DNA from: an uncultured Pontibacter sp. | Lineage (GTDB): Bacteria; Bacteroidota; Bacteroidia; Cytophagales; Hymenobacteraceae | Assembly: GCF_947492645.1 (NCBI RefSeq) | Contig: NZ_CANLMZ010000002.1 | Location: 1-64,000 of the forward strand | Direction: 5' to 3' | DNA length: 64,000 nucleotides | Shown: piece by piece, positions 1 through 8,403 of the stretch | Position numbering within the stretch: the first letter of the stretch is position 1 | Layout of the letters: each line of letters starts with the position of its first letter | The notes under the pieces: generated by a model | Seen by the model: the letters and a program-made list of their open reading frames with translations, nothing else | The model's database searches: none | Told to the model about the DNA's origin: nothing | Made by a program: the position numbers and the translations under genes

Positions 1-145
1 CAACACAAACGTATTGGAGGTCTCAAATTAAAAAGTAATTTCGTCTCAAACCCGTCAACTTATATCAGGACGAGACATATGCAGTCTTTGGCTTTTGTAT
101 CAGATATTAAACAAAAACAGTACTAGGACTAACGCCCTGTGTTTG

Positions 146-233
146 TTACCTTTGCAAACCCAGGCATACTTTTAAAAAAATATGAAGAGGTGCTTTGGAA
201 ATTAGTTGTAAAGAATTTACCTTTGCAAACTCA
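146..233 (+). repeat. Duplicated -7 promoter segment upstream of rpsT
   Basis: A 17-base segment beginning TTACCTTTGCAAAC occurs at 146-162 and again at 217-233 with one mismatch. Each copy carries TACCTTTG, a perfect TAnnTTTG element. Only the second has a good upstream TTTG at the right distance, so the first may be a decayed or auxiliary promoter. Nothing else coding-like is visible in 1-273. Confidence 0.45.
194..225 (+). promoter_or_regulatory. rpsT promoter (Bacteroidota type)
   Basis: TTTG at 194-197 and TACCTTTG at 218-225 are separated by 20 bases, matching the phylum consensus TTTG-N19/20-TAnnTTTG. Transcription would start around 230, leaving an A/T-rich leader of about 40 bases before the rpsT ATG. 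No Shine-Dalgarno sequence is present, as is usual in this phylum. Confidence 0.65.
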
Positions 234-273
234 TTACAGAACGGAATAAAAGATTTAATTAGTATAAAATAAT

Positions 274-534
274 ATGGCTAACCATAAGTCGGCATTAAAG
301 AGAATCAGAGCGAATAACGCTAAACGTCTTCGTAACAGATATCAGGCGAAAACTACTCGTACTTTTATCAAGAGATTAGAAAACCTTACTGATCAGGCCG
401 AGGCGCAAGAGCTTTACAAGACAGTTTCTTCTATGCTTGACCGTCTTGCCAAGAAAAACATTATCCACAAGAGAAAAGCAGCTAACAACAAGTCAAGATT
501 GGCTAAGTTAGTTAACGGCCTGGCCGCAGCTTAA
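274..534 (+). CDS. rpsT: 30S ribosomal protein S20
   Basis: This 86-residue, strongly basic protein is ribosomal protein S20, an early-binding protein of the 30S subunit that contacts the 5' domain and helix 44 of 16S rRNA. The start MANHKSALKRIRANNAKR and the alternating Lys/Arg helical pattern are typical, and the length is the usual one for the family. It is monocistronic: a consensus promoter precedes it and an intrinsic terminator follows 25 bases after the stop. Codon choice is that of a highly expressed gene, and the AAGTATA word is absent from the coding sequence. Confidence 0.97.
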   Translation: MANHKSALKRIRANNAKRLRNRYQAKTTRTFIKRLENLTDQAEAQELYKTVSSMLDRLAKKNIIHKRKAANNKSRLAKLVNGLAAA

Positions 535-559
535 TTTTGCTGGTATAAAGTAAAAGGGA

Positions 560-597
560 GCCTTACACTTAGTGTAAGGCTTCTTGTGTTTTTTATA
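560..597 (+). terminator. Intrinsic terminator of rpsT
   Basis: A perfect 9-bp stem (560-568 with 572-580, arms GCCTTACAC and GTGTAAGGC) with a three-base loop is followed by a T-rich tract to about 597. Confidence 0.8.
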
Positions 598-761
598 CTT
601 TTCAAAATTGCTGGTTATAAGATGGCGTCTCGTAATTACAAGTGTAAACCTGGCTCCTGAGAAGTGTACGTTTAGCCTGCCAGAGAAATTGCCTGGCTTA
701 TGCGAAAGACGAATCTGTAGTTGAAACTGTACAGCATTGCCAGTTAGGCTGGCCCATAAAT
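598..761. other. Unassigned spacer between two terminators
   Basis: About 160 bases lie between the rpsT and pyk terminators. I see no tRNA fold, no convincing reading frame and no promoter pair. The open frame on the minus strand here has no recognisable family and runs through the pyk hairpin, so it is not called. A small RNA cannot be excluded. Confidence 0.4.
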
Positions 762-799
762 CAAAGGGGCCCGGATGTATACACACCCGGGCCCCTTTG
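762..799 (-). terminator. Terminator of pyk, probably bidirectional
   Basis: A 13-bp perfect stem (762-774 with 787-799) contains the GC-rich core GGGGCCCGG / CCGGGCCCC with A3 and T3 ends and a 12-base loop. It lies just after the pyk stop on the minus strand. Confidence 0.7.
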
Positions 800-815
800 C
801 TTTGTAAAAAGTATG

Positions 816-2243
816 TTAAGCGATACTTATTTTTATCATGTTGGTGCGCTTTTGCTCATTCATCGGCATACTAGCCGTGTTGATGAACACATCACCTTTG
901 TTTATGTAGTTCCCCGCTAAAAGCTCCTGCTTAATATCCGCTATCGTAGCATCAGTAGACTCAAACTTATCGTAGTGGAAACCACGTACGCCCCACACCA
1001 GGTTAAGCGTGTTCAGTAGTTTGGTGTTCTCCGTAAAGATAAAGATATCAGACTTAGGGCGGTGCTTGGCCAGTTGGAAAGCAGTATAACCTGACTTGGT
1101 CATGCCGATAACTGCTCGGGCATTGGTATCGCGCGCCAGGTTACAGGCGTTTGCCACAAGGCTATCGCTAAAGAAAGTCTCGGAGTGCGGGTTAAGAATA
1201 TATGTCTTGTTAAAGATGTCAGAGTGCGTCTCTACCGTTTTAATGGTAAGGCTCATACTACGGATCGTCTCGATCGGGTAAGCGCCTACAGCTGTCTCTG
1301 CACTTAGCATAAGGCAATCAGCGCCATCAATCACCGCGTTAGCAATATCGTTTGTTTCGGCGCGGGTAGGGCGGGGGTTCTCAATCATGCTCTCCATCAT
1401 CTGGGTAGCAATAATTACCGGCTTAGAGGCTTTGTTTGCTTTTTCTACCAACATCTTCTGGATCATCGGCACTTTTTCCATGCCAACCTCAACGCCTAGG
1501 TCGCCGCGTGCTACCATTAGGGCATCAGCCGCATGGATGATCTCATCAATGTTTTTGATGGCCTCAGGCTTCTCTATTTTGGCTATAACACGCGTGTCTT
1601 TGCCGCGCTCACTTATAATACGCTTAATCTCCAGGATATCCTCCACTTTACGCACAAACGAAAGCGCCACCCATTCTACATCGTTATCCAGCCCGAAGTG
1701 CAGGTCGCGAATGTCTTTCTCAGTAAGCGATGGTGCAGAAACTTTTGTATCGGGAAGGTTGATGCCCTTGCGTGGCTTTACTACACCGCCATACTTCACT
1801 CGTGCTTCAATCATGCAGTCCTTATCGGTAGTAAGTACAGTCAGCTCCAGTTTGCCATCGTCAAGCAATATAGCATCGCCCTCGTTCACATCCCTGGCAA
1901 GTTCGGTATAGCTAGTGGCAAGATGGTCTGCGTTACTTACAGAGCCATCACAAAGCAGCTTTACAATTTGGCCTTCTTTAATTTCGACGCCGCCGTTCTC
2001 TACTTCGCCCACACGAATTTTCGGGCCTTGTAAATCCTGAACTAAGCACACATTGGTTTTATGGTTCTTGTTTAATTCACGCACATGCTCAATAACCTGT
2101 TGGTGTGCAGCATACTCACCATGCGAAAAGTTTAACCTAAAGGCGTCTACTCCTTCATGTACCAAGGCTACTAAACGGTCATAAGAATTGCAGGCAGGGC
2201 CTACTGTGGCAAGAATCTTTGTTTTGTTAAATGAAATTTCCAT
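816..2243 (-). CDS. pyk: Pyruvate kinase
   Basis: Pyruvate kinase converts phosphoenolpyruvate and ADP to pyruvate and ATP in the last step of glycolysis, in the cytosol. The 475-residue length fits a bacterial enzyme without the extra C-terminal domain. Visible motifs are the N-terminal KTKILATVGPA strand, RLNFSHG near residue 36, the catalytic lysine and metal ligand in AKIEKPEA (K222, E224), GDLGVEV with D248, and the ATQMMESM...RPTRAE signature at 279-295. Residues about 75-165 form the inserted B domain and 340-475 the C domain. It starts 2 bases after the stop of the IPExxxVDY-like gene, so the two are probably cotranscribed. Confidence 0.97.
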   Translation of the reverse strand: MEISFNKTKILATVGPACNSYDRLVALVHEGVDAFRLNFSHGEYAAHQQVIEHVRELNKNHKTNVCLVQDLQGPKIRVGEVENGGVEIKEGQIVKLLCDGSVSNADHLATSYTELARDVNEGDAILLDDGKLELTVLTTDKDCMIEARVKYGGVVKPRKGINLPDTKVSAPSLTEKDIRDLHFGLDNDVEWVALSFVRKVEDILEIKRIISERGKDTRVIAKIEKPEAIKNIDEIIHAADALMVARGDLGVEVGMEKVPMIQKMLVEKANKASKPVIIATQMMESMIENPRPTRAETNDIANAVIDGADCLMLSAETAVGAYPIETIRSMSLTIKTVETHSDIFNKTYILNPHSETFFSDSLVANACNLARDTNARAVIGMTKSGYTAFQLAKHRPKSDIFIFTENTKLLNTLNLVWGVRGFHYDKFESTDATIADIKQELLAGNYINKGDVFINTASMPMNEQKRTNMIKISIA

Positions 2244-2245
2244 GT

Positions 2246-2674
2246 TTAGAAAAGTAGATTCTCCTTAAATTTAAGTGTAAGTGGATCGAATTTTTTTACG
2301 TACTGCACCAGCGGGGTTTTGAGAATCTTGTTAATAAACTCCTGCGGGTAAAGTTGCTGCATAGCACCTGCAATTTGTATCACATAATCATACTCTTTTA
2401 TATCCGGTAACAGAAAAGGCTTTTTCAGCGTTGTAGCAACCAAGGCTTTATTACGGAATAATCGAATTATTGTGTGGTCGGTAATGTACTGATAATTTGA
2501 GATAATCAGGCGGTCTTTCCCAAAAAGGTCATAACATAGGTCCTTTTGTCTGGAAAGTTGCAGATCAAACAAGTTGTTCAGAACCCAGGCTAATTTATAA
2601 TCCTTTACAGGCGAGACAATGCCGTAAATGTCAAAATCATAATCGTATTCTATGTTTAAGCTCAAAGTCTTCAT
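2246..2674 (-). CDS. IPExxxVDY family protein
   Basis: A 142-residue protein of the small, Bacteroidota-restricted IPExxxVDY family, whose function is unknown. Recognition rests on the N-terminal strand-rich segment with VKDYKLAWVLNN, on the small acidic character, and on the characteristic position between pyk and the divergent acpP. I chose the ATG at 2674 (MKTLSLNIEYDYD), because the upstream 15 codons possible from 2719 look unlike family N-termini. The defining IPE residues are replaced here by VSP, so the family assignment is by overall pattern and context. No signal peptide or membrane segment is seen. Confidence 0.7.
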   Translation of the reverse strand: MKTLSLNIEYDYDFDIYGIVSPVKDYKLAWVLNNLFDLQLSRQKDLCYDLFGKDRLIISNYQYITDHTIIRLFRNKALVATTLKKPFLLPDIKEYDYVIQIAGAMQQLYPQEFINKILKTPLVQYVKKFDPLTLKFKENLLF

Positions 2675-2772
2675 GGGCCCGACTTGTTTGTACCCAAAAG
2701 TAAGAACCTCTTGCAGCAAAAGCGAAGTATTAGCGTTAAAACTTTTGTTAAAGTGCTAATAGCGTAATTTTT

Positions 2773-2804
2773 TTTGACATTGTCTGCCTAATTATATTTC
2801 TTTG
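2773..2804 (+). promoter_or_regulatory. Promoter of the acpP-fabF-rnc operon
   Basis: TTTG at 2773-2776 and TTTCTTTG at 2797-2804 are 20 bases apart. The second box matches TAnnTTTG except at its second base. It would give a leader of about 25 bases before acpP. Confidence 0.5.
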
Positions 2805-2833
2805 CACAGTGTTTTAATAAACTATAAGAAAAA

Positions 2834-3070
2834 ATGTCAGAAATCGCAGAAAAAGTAAAAGCTATCATCATCGATAAGCTTGGTGTTGAAGAGTCAGAGG
2901 TTACACCGGAGGCTAGCTTCACTAACGACCTAGGCGCTGACTCACTGGATACAGTTGAGCTTATCATGGAATTCGAAAAAGAATTCAATGTGTCTATTCC
3001 AGATGATCAAGCTGAGAATATCGCTACAGTAGGTCAGGCGGTTAGCTACCTGGAAGAGCACGCAAAGTAA
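2834..3070 (+). CDS. acpP: Acyl carrier protein
   Basis: Acyl carrier protein carries growing acyl chains on a 4'-phosphopantetheine arm for type II fatty-acid synthesis. The 78-residue acidic four-helix protein has the attachment serine in [10 protein letters not shown] (Ser37, DSL motif). It is the first gene of the acpP-fabF-rnc cluster, a conserved arrangement, with only 58 bases before fabF. Length and charge are typical for the family. The start codon follows an A-rich stretch rather than a Shine-Dalgarno sequence. Confidence 0.97.
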   Translation: MSEIAEKVKAIIIDKLGVEESEVTPEASFTNDLGADSLDTVELIMEFEKEFNVSIPDDQAENIATVGQAVSYLEEHAK

Positions 3071-3128
3071 TTTTTGCTTTAAACCTATTAGTATAAATCT
3101 CTACCTATCTATCCTCTACTAGCAGCTT

Positions 3129-4382
3129 ATGGAGCTTAAGAGAGTTGTAGTTACTGGGCTTGGCGCACTCACGCCACTTGGAAATACTGTTTCTGAATAC
3201 TGGAACGGTTTGATCAATGGCGTGAGTGGCGCAGCGCCTATAACCCGCTTTGACGCGACAAAATTCAAAACTCAGTTTGCCTGTGAAGTAAAAGGATACG
3301 ACGCAGAGAAATACTTCGACCGGAAAGAAGCCCGCAAAATGGACTTGTTTTCTCAGTTTGCAATGGTAGTTGCCGATGAGGCTGTTACCGATGCAAATCT
3401 GGTCGAGGGAAATTACGACCCTGACCGCGTTGGCGTGATCTGGGGTTCTGGTATCGGCGGTTTACGCACATTCCAGGAAGAATGTGTGAACTTTGCCAAC
3501 GGCGACGGAACGCCACGTTTCAACCCGTTCTTCATTCCGAAGATGATCGCTGACATCAGCGCGGGTCACATTTCTATTAAGTATGGTTTCCGTGGACCAA
3601 ACTTTGTAACCGTATCTGCCTGTGCATCTGCCACAAACGCTATCCTGGACTCTTACAACTATATCCGTTTGGGTATGGCTGATGTAATTGTAACAGGTGG
3701 TTCCGAGGCTGCCGTAACAGAGGCTGGTATTGGTGGGTTTAACGCCCTGAAAGCCCTTTCTGAGCGCAACGATTCTCCTGAAACTGCTTCCCGCCCGTTT
3801 GATGCTGACCGTGATGGTTTTGTATTAGGAGAGGGTGCCGGAGCCTTGATTCTGGAAGAGTATGAGCATGCAAAAGCCCGTGGCGCAAAAATCTATGCCG
3901 AAATAATCGGCGGCGGTATGTCTGCGGATGCTTACCATATTACTGCTCCGCATCCAGAAGGATTAGGTGCCTTAAACGTAATGAAAAACGTACTGCGTGA
4001 TGCTGGCATTCAGCCGGAAGACGTGGATTACATTAACGTACACGGTACTTCAACACCACTTGGCGATGTGAGCGAGGTAAAAGCGATCCAAACTGTATTC
4101 GGGGAGCATGCCTATAAGCTTAACATCAGCTCAACAAAATCAATGACCGGCCACTTACTTGGTGCTGCAGGTGCCATAGAGGCAATTGCTTCTATACTTG
4201 CCATCAAAAACAATGTGGTGCCGCCAACCATTAACCACTTTACCGACGACGAAGCATTTGATCCGAAGCTGAACTTTACGTTTAACAAGGCACAAGAGCG
4301 CGAAGTAAATGTTGCCCTGAGCAATACGTTTGGTTTTGGTGGGCATAATACATCTGTTTTATTTCGTCAATTCAAGGATTAG
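3129..4382 (+). CDS. fabF: Beta-ketoacyl-ACP synthase II
   Basis: This thiolase-fold condensing enzyme joins malonyl-ACP to acyl-ACP in fatty-acid elongation. In the 417 residues the catalytic set is visible: Cys165 in VSACASATNA, His305 in NVHGTSTPLGD, and Lys337 and His342 in SSTKSMTGHLLGAAGA. The glycine-rich C-terminal NTFGFGGHNTS loop is intact. It sits between acpP and rnc, and its stop codon overlaps the rnc start by one base, which implies translational coupling. Length and motif order distinguish it from FabB and FabH. Confidence 0.97.
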   Translation: MELKRVVVTGLGALTPLGNTVSEYWNGLINGVSGAAPITRFDATKFKTQFACEVKGYDAEKYFDRKEARKMDLFSQFAMVVADEAVTDANLVEGNYDPDRVGVIWGSGIGGLRTFQEECVNFANGDGTPRFNPFFIPKMIADISAGHISIKYGFRGPNFVTVSACASATNAILDSYNYIRLGMADVIVTGGSEAAVTEAGIGGFNALKALSERNDSPETASRPFDADRDGFVLGEGAGALILEEYEHAKARGAKIYAEIIGGGMSADAYHITAPHPEGLGALNVMKNVLRDAGIQPEDVDYINVHGTSTPLGDVSEVKAIQTVFGEHAYKLNISSTKSMTGHLLGAAGAIEAIASILAIKNNVVPPTINHFTDDEAFDPKLNFTFNKAQEREVNVALSNTFGFGGHNTSVLFRQFKD

Positions 4383-5122
4383 TGTTTGGGCCTATTAAAC
4401 CAGTTCGGCGCGTTTACCATAAGCTTTTTACCAGAGACAGGGAGTTACTACGCGCTATTACTGGGATAATTGGCATCACGCCAGATAACATCCGCCTTTA
4501 TAAACTTGCCTTAACGCACACCTCTTTTGCGCGCCAGAATGACGCGGGCAAACATGAGACGAACGAGCGTTTAGAATTTCTGGGCGATGCTATACTTGGT
4601 GCTGTAGTAGCTGAACATCTCTTTAACAAGTTTCCGTACGAAGACGAAGGTTTTCTGACAGAAGTACGTTCCCGAATCGTAAACCGCGAATCGCTGAACC
4701 ATATTGCCCTGAAAATCGGATTAAACCTGCTGGTAAAGGTAGATACTTCTAACCACAGCATGCGCCACAAATCTGTAAATGGCAATGCTTTGGAAGCATT
4801 GGTGGGTGCAGTTTACCTGGATAAAGGCTACGACAGAACACGGCACTTTATACTTAAAAAACTGATCAGGCCACATATAGACCTGCACGGCATCTTAAAT
4901 ACCACCGCCAACTTCAAGAGCAAGCTTATTGAGTGGGCACAGAGGCAGAATAAAGAAATACGATTCGAGATTGTTAATCGTAAGCAACAAGGCAATACCA
5001 CCGAATTCACTTCCGAAGTATACATCAACGACGAGCCTATAGCCGTAGGTGTAGGTCTTTCCAAGAAAAAAGCTGAACAGGCCGCTGCAGAAAAAGGCTT
5101 GACTGCCCTTAATATTTCCTGA
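4382..5122 (+). CDS. rnc: Ribonuclease III
   Basis: Double-strand-specific endoribonuclease that processes rRNA precursors and structured RNAs. The 246 residues carry the signature NERLEFLGDAIL (E65, D69) in the endonuclease domain (about 25-165) and a double-stranded RNA-binding domain at about 175-244. At the second metal-binding motif the protein reads GNALEALVGAVYLD, with Asn135 where the E. coli enzyme has Asp114; Glu138, matching the essential E. coli Glu117, is kept. The start is GTG at 4382, sharing a base with the fabF stop. The Asn may be a lineage feature rather than a loss of activity. Confidence 0.95.
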   Translation: MFGPIKPVRRVYHKLFTRDRELLRAITGIIGITPDNIRLYKLALTHTSFARQNDAGKHETNERLEFLGDAILGAVVAEHLFNKFPYEDEGFLTEVRSRIVNRESLNHIALKIGLNLLVKVDTSNHSMRHKSVNGNALEALVGAVYLDKGYDRTRHFILKKLIRPHIDLHGILNTTANFKSKLIEWAQRQNKEIRFEIVNRKQQGNTTEFTSEVYINDEPIAVGVGLSKKKAEQAAAEKGLTALNIS

Positions 5123-5453
5123 TTGCTGCTGCTTTGCAGTAGGCCAAATACTTAAAAGTATAACGCTGTATACTTGGCTGCTGCAGTTTAAGGAATGTAT
5201 TCAGATTTACACAAGTATAGGCTTTTGCATGATGATGCTTTGAGCATGAAAACTCAAAGTATAAAGTATGGCGTAAGGCTGTAAGCAACTCTGGCGCTAT
5301 GACTTGTATCGCGCTATACTGTAAAACTGAGTACCGGCATCGCAGCAACAAACCCTTCCCAATCCACACCCGAGCCAATAATTACGACTGCTACTGTAGA
5401 ACAAATCTGTAGAACGCTTAACTTGCCAGCGAAAAGTTGCGTTATAAAACTCC
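5123..5453. other. Non-coding spacer with a cluster of AAGTATA words
   Basis: No gene is visible between rnc and nadE. Copies of the iterated word lie at about 5155-5175 (one in each orientation), 5212, and 5258-5272 (two overlapping). The open frames here have no recognisable family, and no clear terminator hairpin is seen. Confidence 0.5.
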
Positions 5454-7340
5454 ATGAAAGAAACCAGACTACAACTGGCGGCTGCTGCGCTCAATCAAAC
5501 TCCGATGGATTGGGACAACAACCTGCAAAATATAAAAGATGCCATCACAGAGGCAATCACAAATAAAACAGATATACTTTTGCTGCCTGAGCTTTGCATT
5601 ACCGGTTACGGCTGCGAAGACATGTTCCTGAGCCCCTGGTTATCGGAGGTGGCATTTGAGAAATTACTGCAAATAAAAGAGTGGTGCGAAAACATCACCG
5701 TTGCTGTTGGCCTGCCCGTTTTCCTGGACCGTAAAGTATACAACACCGCCTGTGTCATCAAAAACAAAGAGATTATAGGCTTTACGGCAAAGCAGTTTCT
5801 GGCAAACGATGGCTTGCATTACGAACCGCGTTGGTTTACACCCTGGCCTGCTAACGAGGTGCAGCAGTTCGAAATGATAGGGCAAACATACGCTATCGGC
5901 GACATTGTTTATGAAGAAAGGGGTGTGAAGTATGCCTTTGAGATTTGCGAGGACGCCTGGAGGCCAAACCGCCCTGCGGAGCGCCACATGCCAAAAGGTG
6001 TTCAGCTTATACTTAACCCAAGCGCCAGCCATTTTGCTCTAAGTAAAACCGATGTACGGCACAGGCTGGTAGTAGATGCCTCAAAAAAATACCAGTGCGC
6101 TTACATGTATGCCAACCTGTTAGGTAACGAGGCGGGCCGCGTTATTTACGATGGTGAAGTGCTGATTGCGCAAAACGGAAAACTGATTCGGAGAAATGAG
6201 CTGCTGTGCTTTAAAAATGTAGACCTGGAGTGTGCAGAAGTATGTTTCTCGGATAGCCCGAAAATAGAAGAAGTAATCGAGTACCTGCCACCCATTGATG
6301 AAAACAAAGAACTGATTGCTGCCTTGAGCCTGGCATTGTTCGATTACATGCGTAAGAGCCGGAGCCGGGGTTTTGTGCTGTCGCTGAGTGGTGGTGCAGA
6401 CTCCTCGTTGTGTGCCGTGGCTGTGGCAGAGATGGTGCGGCGTGGCATACATAGCCTCGGGTTGCTTGGCTTTGTTGCAAAATTGCAGATGTTCTCGTTG
6501 CGCGATGCGGCTTATATCGAGGATTTGCCTGCAGAAGAGGCGCAGAGAGAACTGGTAAGCCGCTTGCTTACCTGCGCGTACCAGGGCACCGTAAACTCCT
6601 CCGACGATACGTATACTTCTGCCAAAGAACTTGCCGACTCTATTGGAGCTAAATTTTATAACTGGACGATTGATGACGAAGTAGCGGGTTATACTTCTAA
6701 GATTGAGGCTGCCCTGGCGCGGCCTTTAACCTGGGAGCAGGACGATATTACGCTGCAAAATATACAGGCAAGAGTGCGTGCCCCGGGTATCTGGATGCTT
6801 GCCAATATCAACAATGCCTTGTTAATGGCTACCTCTAACCGAAGTGAAGCATCGGTAGGGTATGCTACCATGGATGGCGACACAGCCGGAAGTATATCAC
6901 CGATTGCGGGGATTGATAAAGCCTTTATTCGCCAGTTTCTGGTTTGGATGCAGCAGGAGCTCGGGTATGTGGGCCTGCAGTATGTAAATAATTTACAGCC
7001 AACCGCAGAGTTACGCCCGGCCAAAGAAGCCCAGACAGATGAGAAAGACCTGATGCCATACCCGGTGTTAAATCAAATCGAACGGCTTGCTTTCCATGAC
7101 AGGTATTCTCCAAAAGAGGTGTTTGATATACTGAATGAGCAGCAGATTGCAGCGCCTGAACAATTGCAGAACTGGATAACAAAGTTCTACAGCTTATGGT
7201 CGCGTAACCAATGGAAACGAGAACGTTATGCGCCCGCTTTCCACCTGGACGATTACAACGTGGACCCTCGAAGCTGGCTGCGTTTCCCGATTCTGAGCGG
7301 GGGCTTTAAAGAAGAATTAACTAAGCTAAACCAAATGTAA
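5454..7340 (+). CDS. nadE: Glutamine-dependent NAD+ synthetase
   Basis: Final enzyme of NAD+ synthesis: it amidates deamido-NAD+ using ATP and ammonia taken from glutamine. The 628-residue protein has an N-terminal nitrilase-type glutaminase domain with the Glu-Lys-Cys triad (E46 in LPELCITGYG, K113 in AKQFLANDG, C165 in FEICEDAW). The C-terminal synthetase domain carries the ATP-binding P-loop LSLSGGADSS at about 309-318. This is the long two-domain form, not the short ammonia-dependent one. A hairpin terminator follows the stop immediately, so transcription is probably monocistronic. Confidence 0.96.
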   Translation: MKETRLQLAAAALNQTPMDWDNNLQNIKDAITEAITNKTDILLLPELCITGYGCEDMFLSPWLSEVAFEKLLQIKEWCENITVAVGLPVFLDRKVYNTACVIKNKEIIGFTAKQFLANDGLHYEPRWFTPWPANEVQQFEMIGQTYAIGDIVYEERGVKYAFEICEDAWRPNRPAERHMPKGVQLILNPSASHFALSKTDVRHRLVVDASKKYQCAYMYANLLGNEAGRVIYDGEVLIAQNGKLIRRNELLCFKNVDLECAEVCFSDSPKIEEVIEYLPPIDENKELIAALSLALFDYMRKSRSRGFVLSLSGGADSSLCAVAVAEMVRRGIHSLGLLGFVAKLQMFSLRDAAYIEDLPAEEAQRELVSRLLTCAYQGTVNSSDDTYTSAKELADSIGAKFYNWTIDDEVAGYTSKIEAALARPLTWEQDDITLQNIQARVRAPGIWMLANINNALLMATSNRSEASVGYATMDGDTAGSISPIAGIDKAFIRQFLVWMQQELGYVGLQYVNNLQPTAELRPAKEAQTDEKDLMPYPVLNQIERLAFHDRYSPKEVFDILNEQQIAAPEQLQNWITKFYSLWSRNQWKRERYAPAFHLDDYNVDPRSWLRFPILSGGFKEELTKLNQM

Positions 7341-7350
7341 AGTATAAAAA

Positions 7351-7379
7351 GGCGTTGCAGGCAAAGCAGCGCCTTTTTT
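7351..7379 (+). terminator. Terminator of nadE
   Basis: An 8-bp stem with one G-T pair (7351-7358 with 7366-7373), a 7-base loop and six T residues follows the nadE stop. Confidence 0.8.
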
Positions 7380-7474
7380 GCGTTATGGGTTATACTATCT
7401 CTGATTTATAACTGATTAGCAGAAACACCTGAAGCAGCTGCGGCTTTACAATTTTTTCCATACCCGATTTATTG

Positions 7475-7482
7475 TAACTTTG
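7475..7482 (+). promoter_or_regulatory. -7 element upstream of lgt
   Basis: TAACTTTG at 7475-7482 is a perfect TAnnTTTG box. The -33 region is a T tract (7452-7457) rather than TTTG. The box ends only 5 bases before the first in-frame ATG (7488), which favours the second ATG at 7503 as the real start. Confidence 0.45.
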
Positions 7483-7502
7483 GCTGTATGAGCATCATCC
7501 TT

Positions 7503-8342
7503 ATGAATCTGTTAAACTACATTACCTGGAACGTTGATCCGGAGATATTTAGCATAGGCCCTGTAAGCGTACGCTGGTATGGTTTGTTCTTTGCCCTGGC
7601 ATTTGTGTTTGGGCAGCGCATACTTACCAAAATTTATGTAGCCGAGGGCCGCACCGAAGGCGACGTAGACGTGATCACGCTTTATATGATAATCGGTACG
7701 GTTGTAGGCGCGCGTTTAGGCCATACCTTGTTTTACTCGCCTGAGTATTACCTGAGCAACCCCATCGAGATATTGAAAATATGGGAAGGCGGACTTGCAA
7801 GCCACGGTGCCACCATTGGTATACTTTTCGCGCTTTGGCTGTTTAGCCGCAAGCAAAAGTTTGACTACCTGTGGGTGCTGGACCGTATTGTGATTGTAGT
7901 GGCGCTTGGCGGTGCCCTGATACGATTAGGTAACCTGATGAACTCCGAGATAATCGGACACCAGACTACGGTACCATGGGCGTTTTTATTTGAGCGCCTC
8001 GGCGAGAACCCTACAGTACCGCGCCACCCAACACAGCTTTACGAATCCTTAAGCGTATTTCTGCTGTTTGTGTTGCTGTACTGGCTCTGGAAGAAGTATA
8101 AAAGTGCTTTACCGAAAGGCTTGTTGTTCGGTATTTTTGTAACGGCGCTCTTTACGTTCCGCTTTTTAGTTGAGTTCCTGAAAGAGGACCAGGTGGAGAA
8201 AGAGGCGAGCATGGTGCTTAATATCGGCCAATTGCTTAGTATACCTTTGATCTTGGTTGGCTTGATCATACTATTCAGAGTATGGCAAAAACCAAAACCA
8301 GCCCTGCCTGGTGGGCGGCTAGAGGAAAGTCGCAAAGCCTAG
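7503..8342 (+). CDS. lgt: Prolipoprotein diacylglyceryl transferase
   Basis: Inner-membrane enzyme that moves diacylglycerol from phosphatidylglycerol to the lipobox cysteine of prolipoproteins, the first step of lipoprotein maturation. The protein (279 residues from 7503) has about seven membrane segments and the family signature in DRIVIVVALGGALIRLGNLM followed by NSEIIG. Conserved SVRWYG near the N-terminus and RHPTQLYE in the C-terminal half are also present. An alternative ATG at 7488 adds five residues but lies 5 bases from a -7 promoter box. Several predicted lipoproteins in this window would be its substrates. Confidence 0.95.
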   Translation: MNLLNYITWNVDPEIFSIGPVSVRWYGLFFALAFVFGQRILTKIYVAEGRTEGDVDVITLYMIIGTVVGARLGHTLFYSPEYYLSNPIEILKIWEGGLASHGATIGILFALWLFSRKQKFDYLWVLDRIVIVVALGGALIRLGNLMNSEIIGHQTTVPWAFLFERLGENPTVPRHPTQLYESLSVFLLFVLLYWLWKKYKSALPKGLLFGIFVTALFTFRFLVEFLKEDQVEKEASMVLNIGQLLSIPLILVGLIILFRVWQKPKPALPGGRLEESRKA

Positions 8343-8363
8343 CTTCGAAAGATTTAAAGTATA

Positions 8364-8399
8364 AAACGCCTCTTTACCATAACCGGTAAAGAGGCGTTT
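8364..8399. terminator. Bidirectional terminator between lgt and the convergent propeller gene
   Basis: A perfect 15-bp stem (8364-8378 with 8385-8399) has A3 and T3 ends and a short loop, placed between two convergent stop codons. Confidence 0.8.
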
Positions 8400-8403
8400 A
8401 CTT

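Noticed and set aside
147..154. First TACCTTTG box as an active rpsT promoter
   Set aside because: No TTTG occurs at the expected 19-20 bases upstream, so only the second copy is called.
508..786. 92-residue open frame on the minus strand
   Set aside because: It overlaps the rpsT end, both terminators and the pyk hairpin, and matches no family.
5109..5378. 89-residue minus-strand frame in the rnc-nadE spacer
   Set aside because: It consists of AAGTATA repeats and low-complexity codons with no homology pattern.
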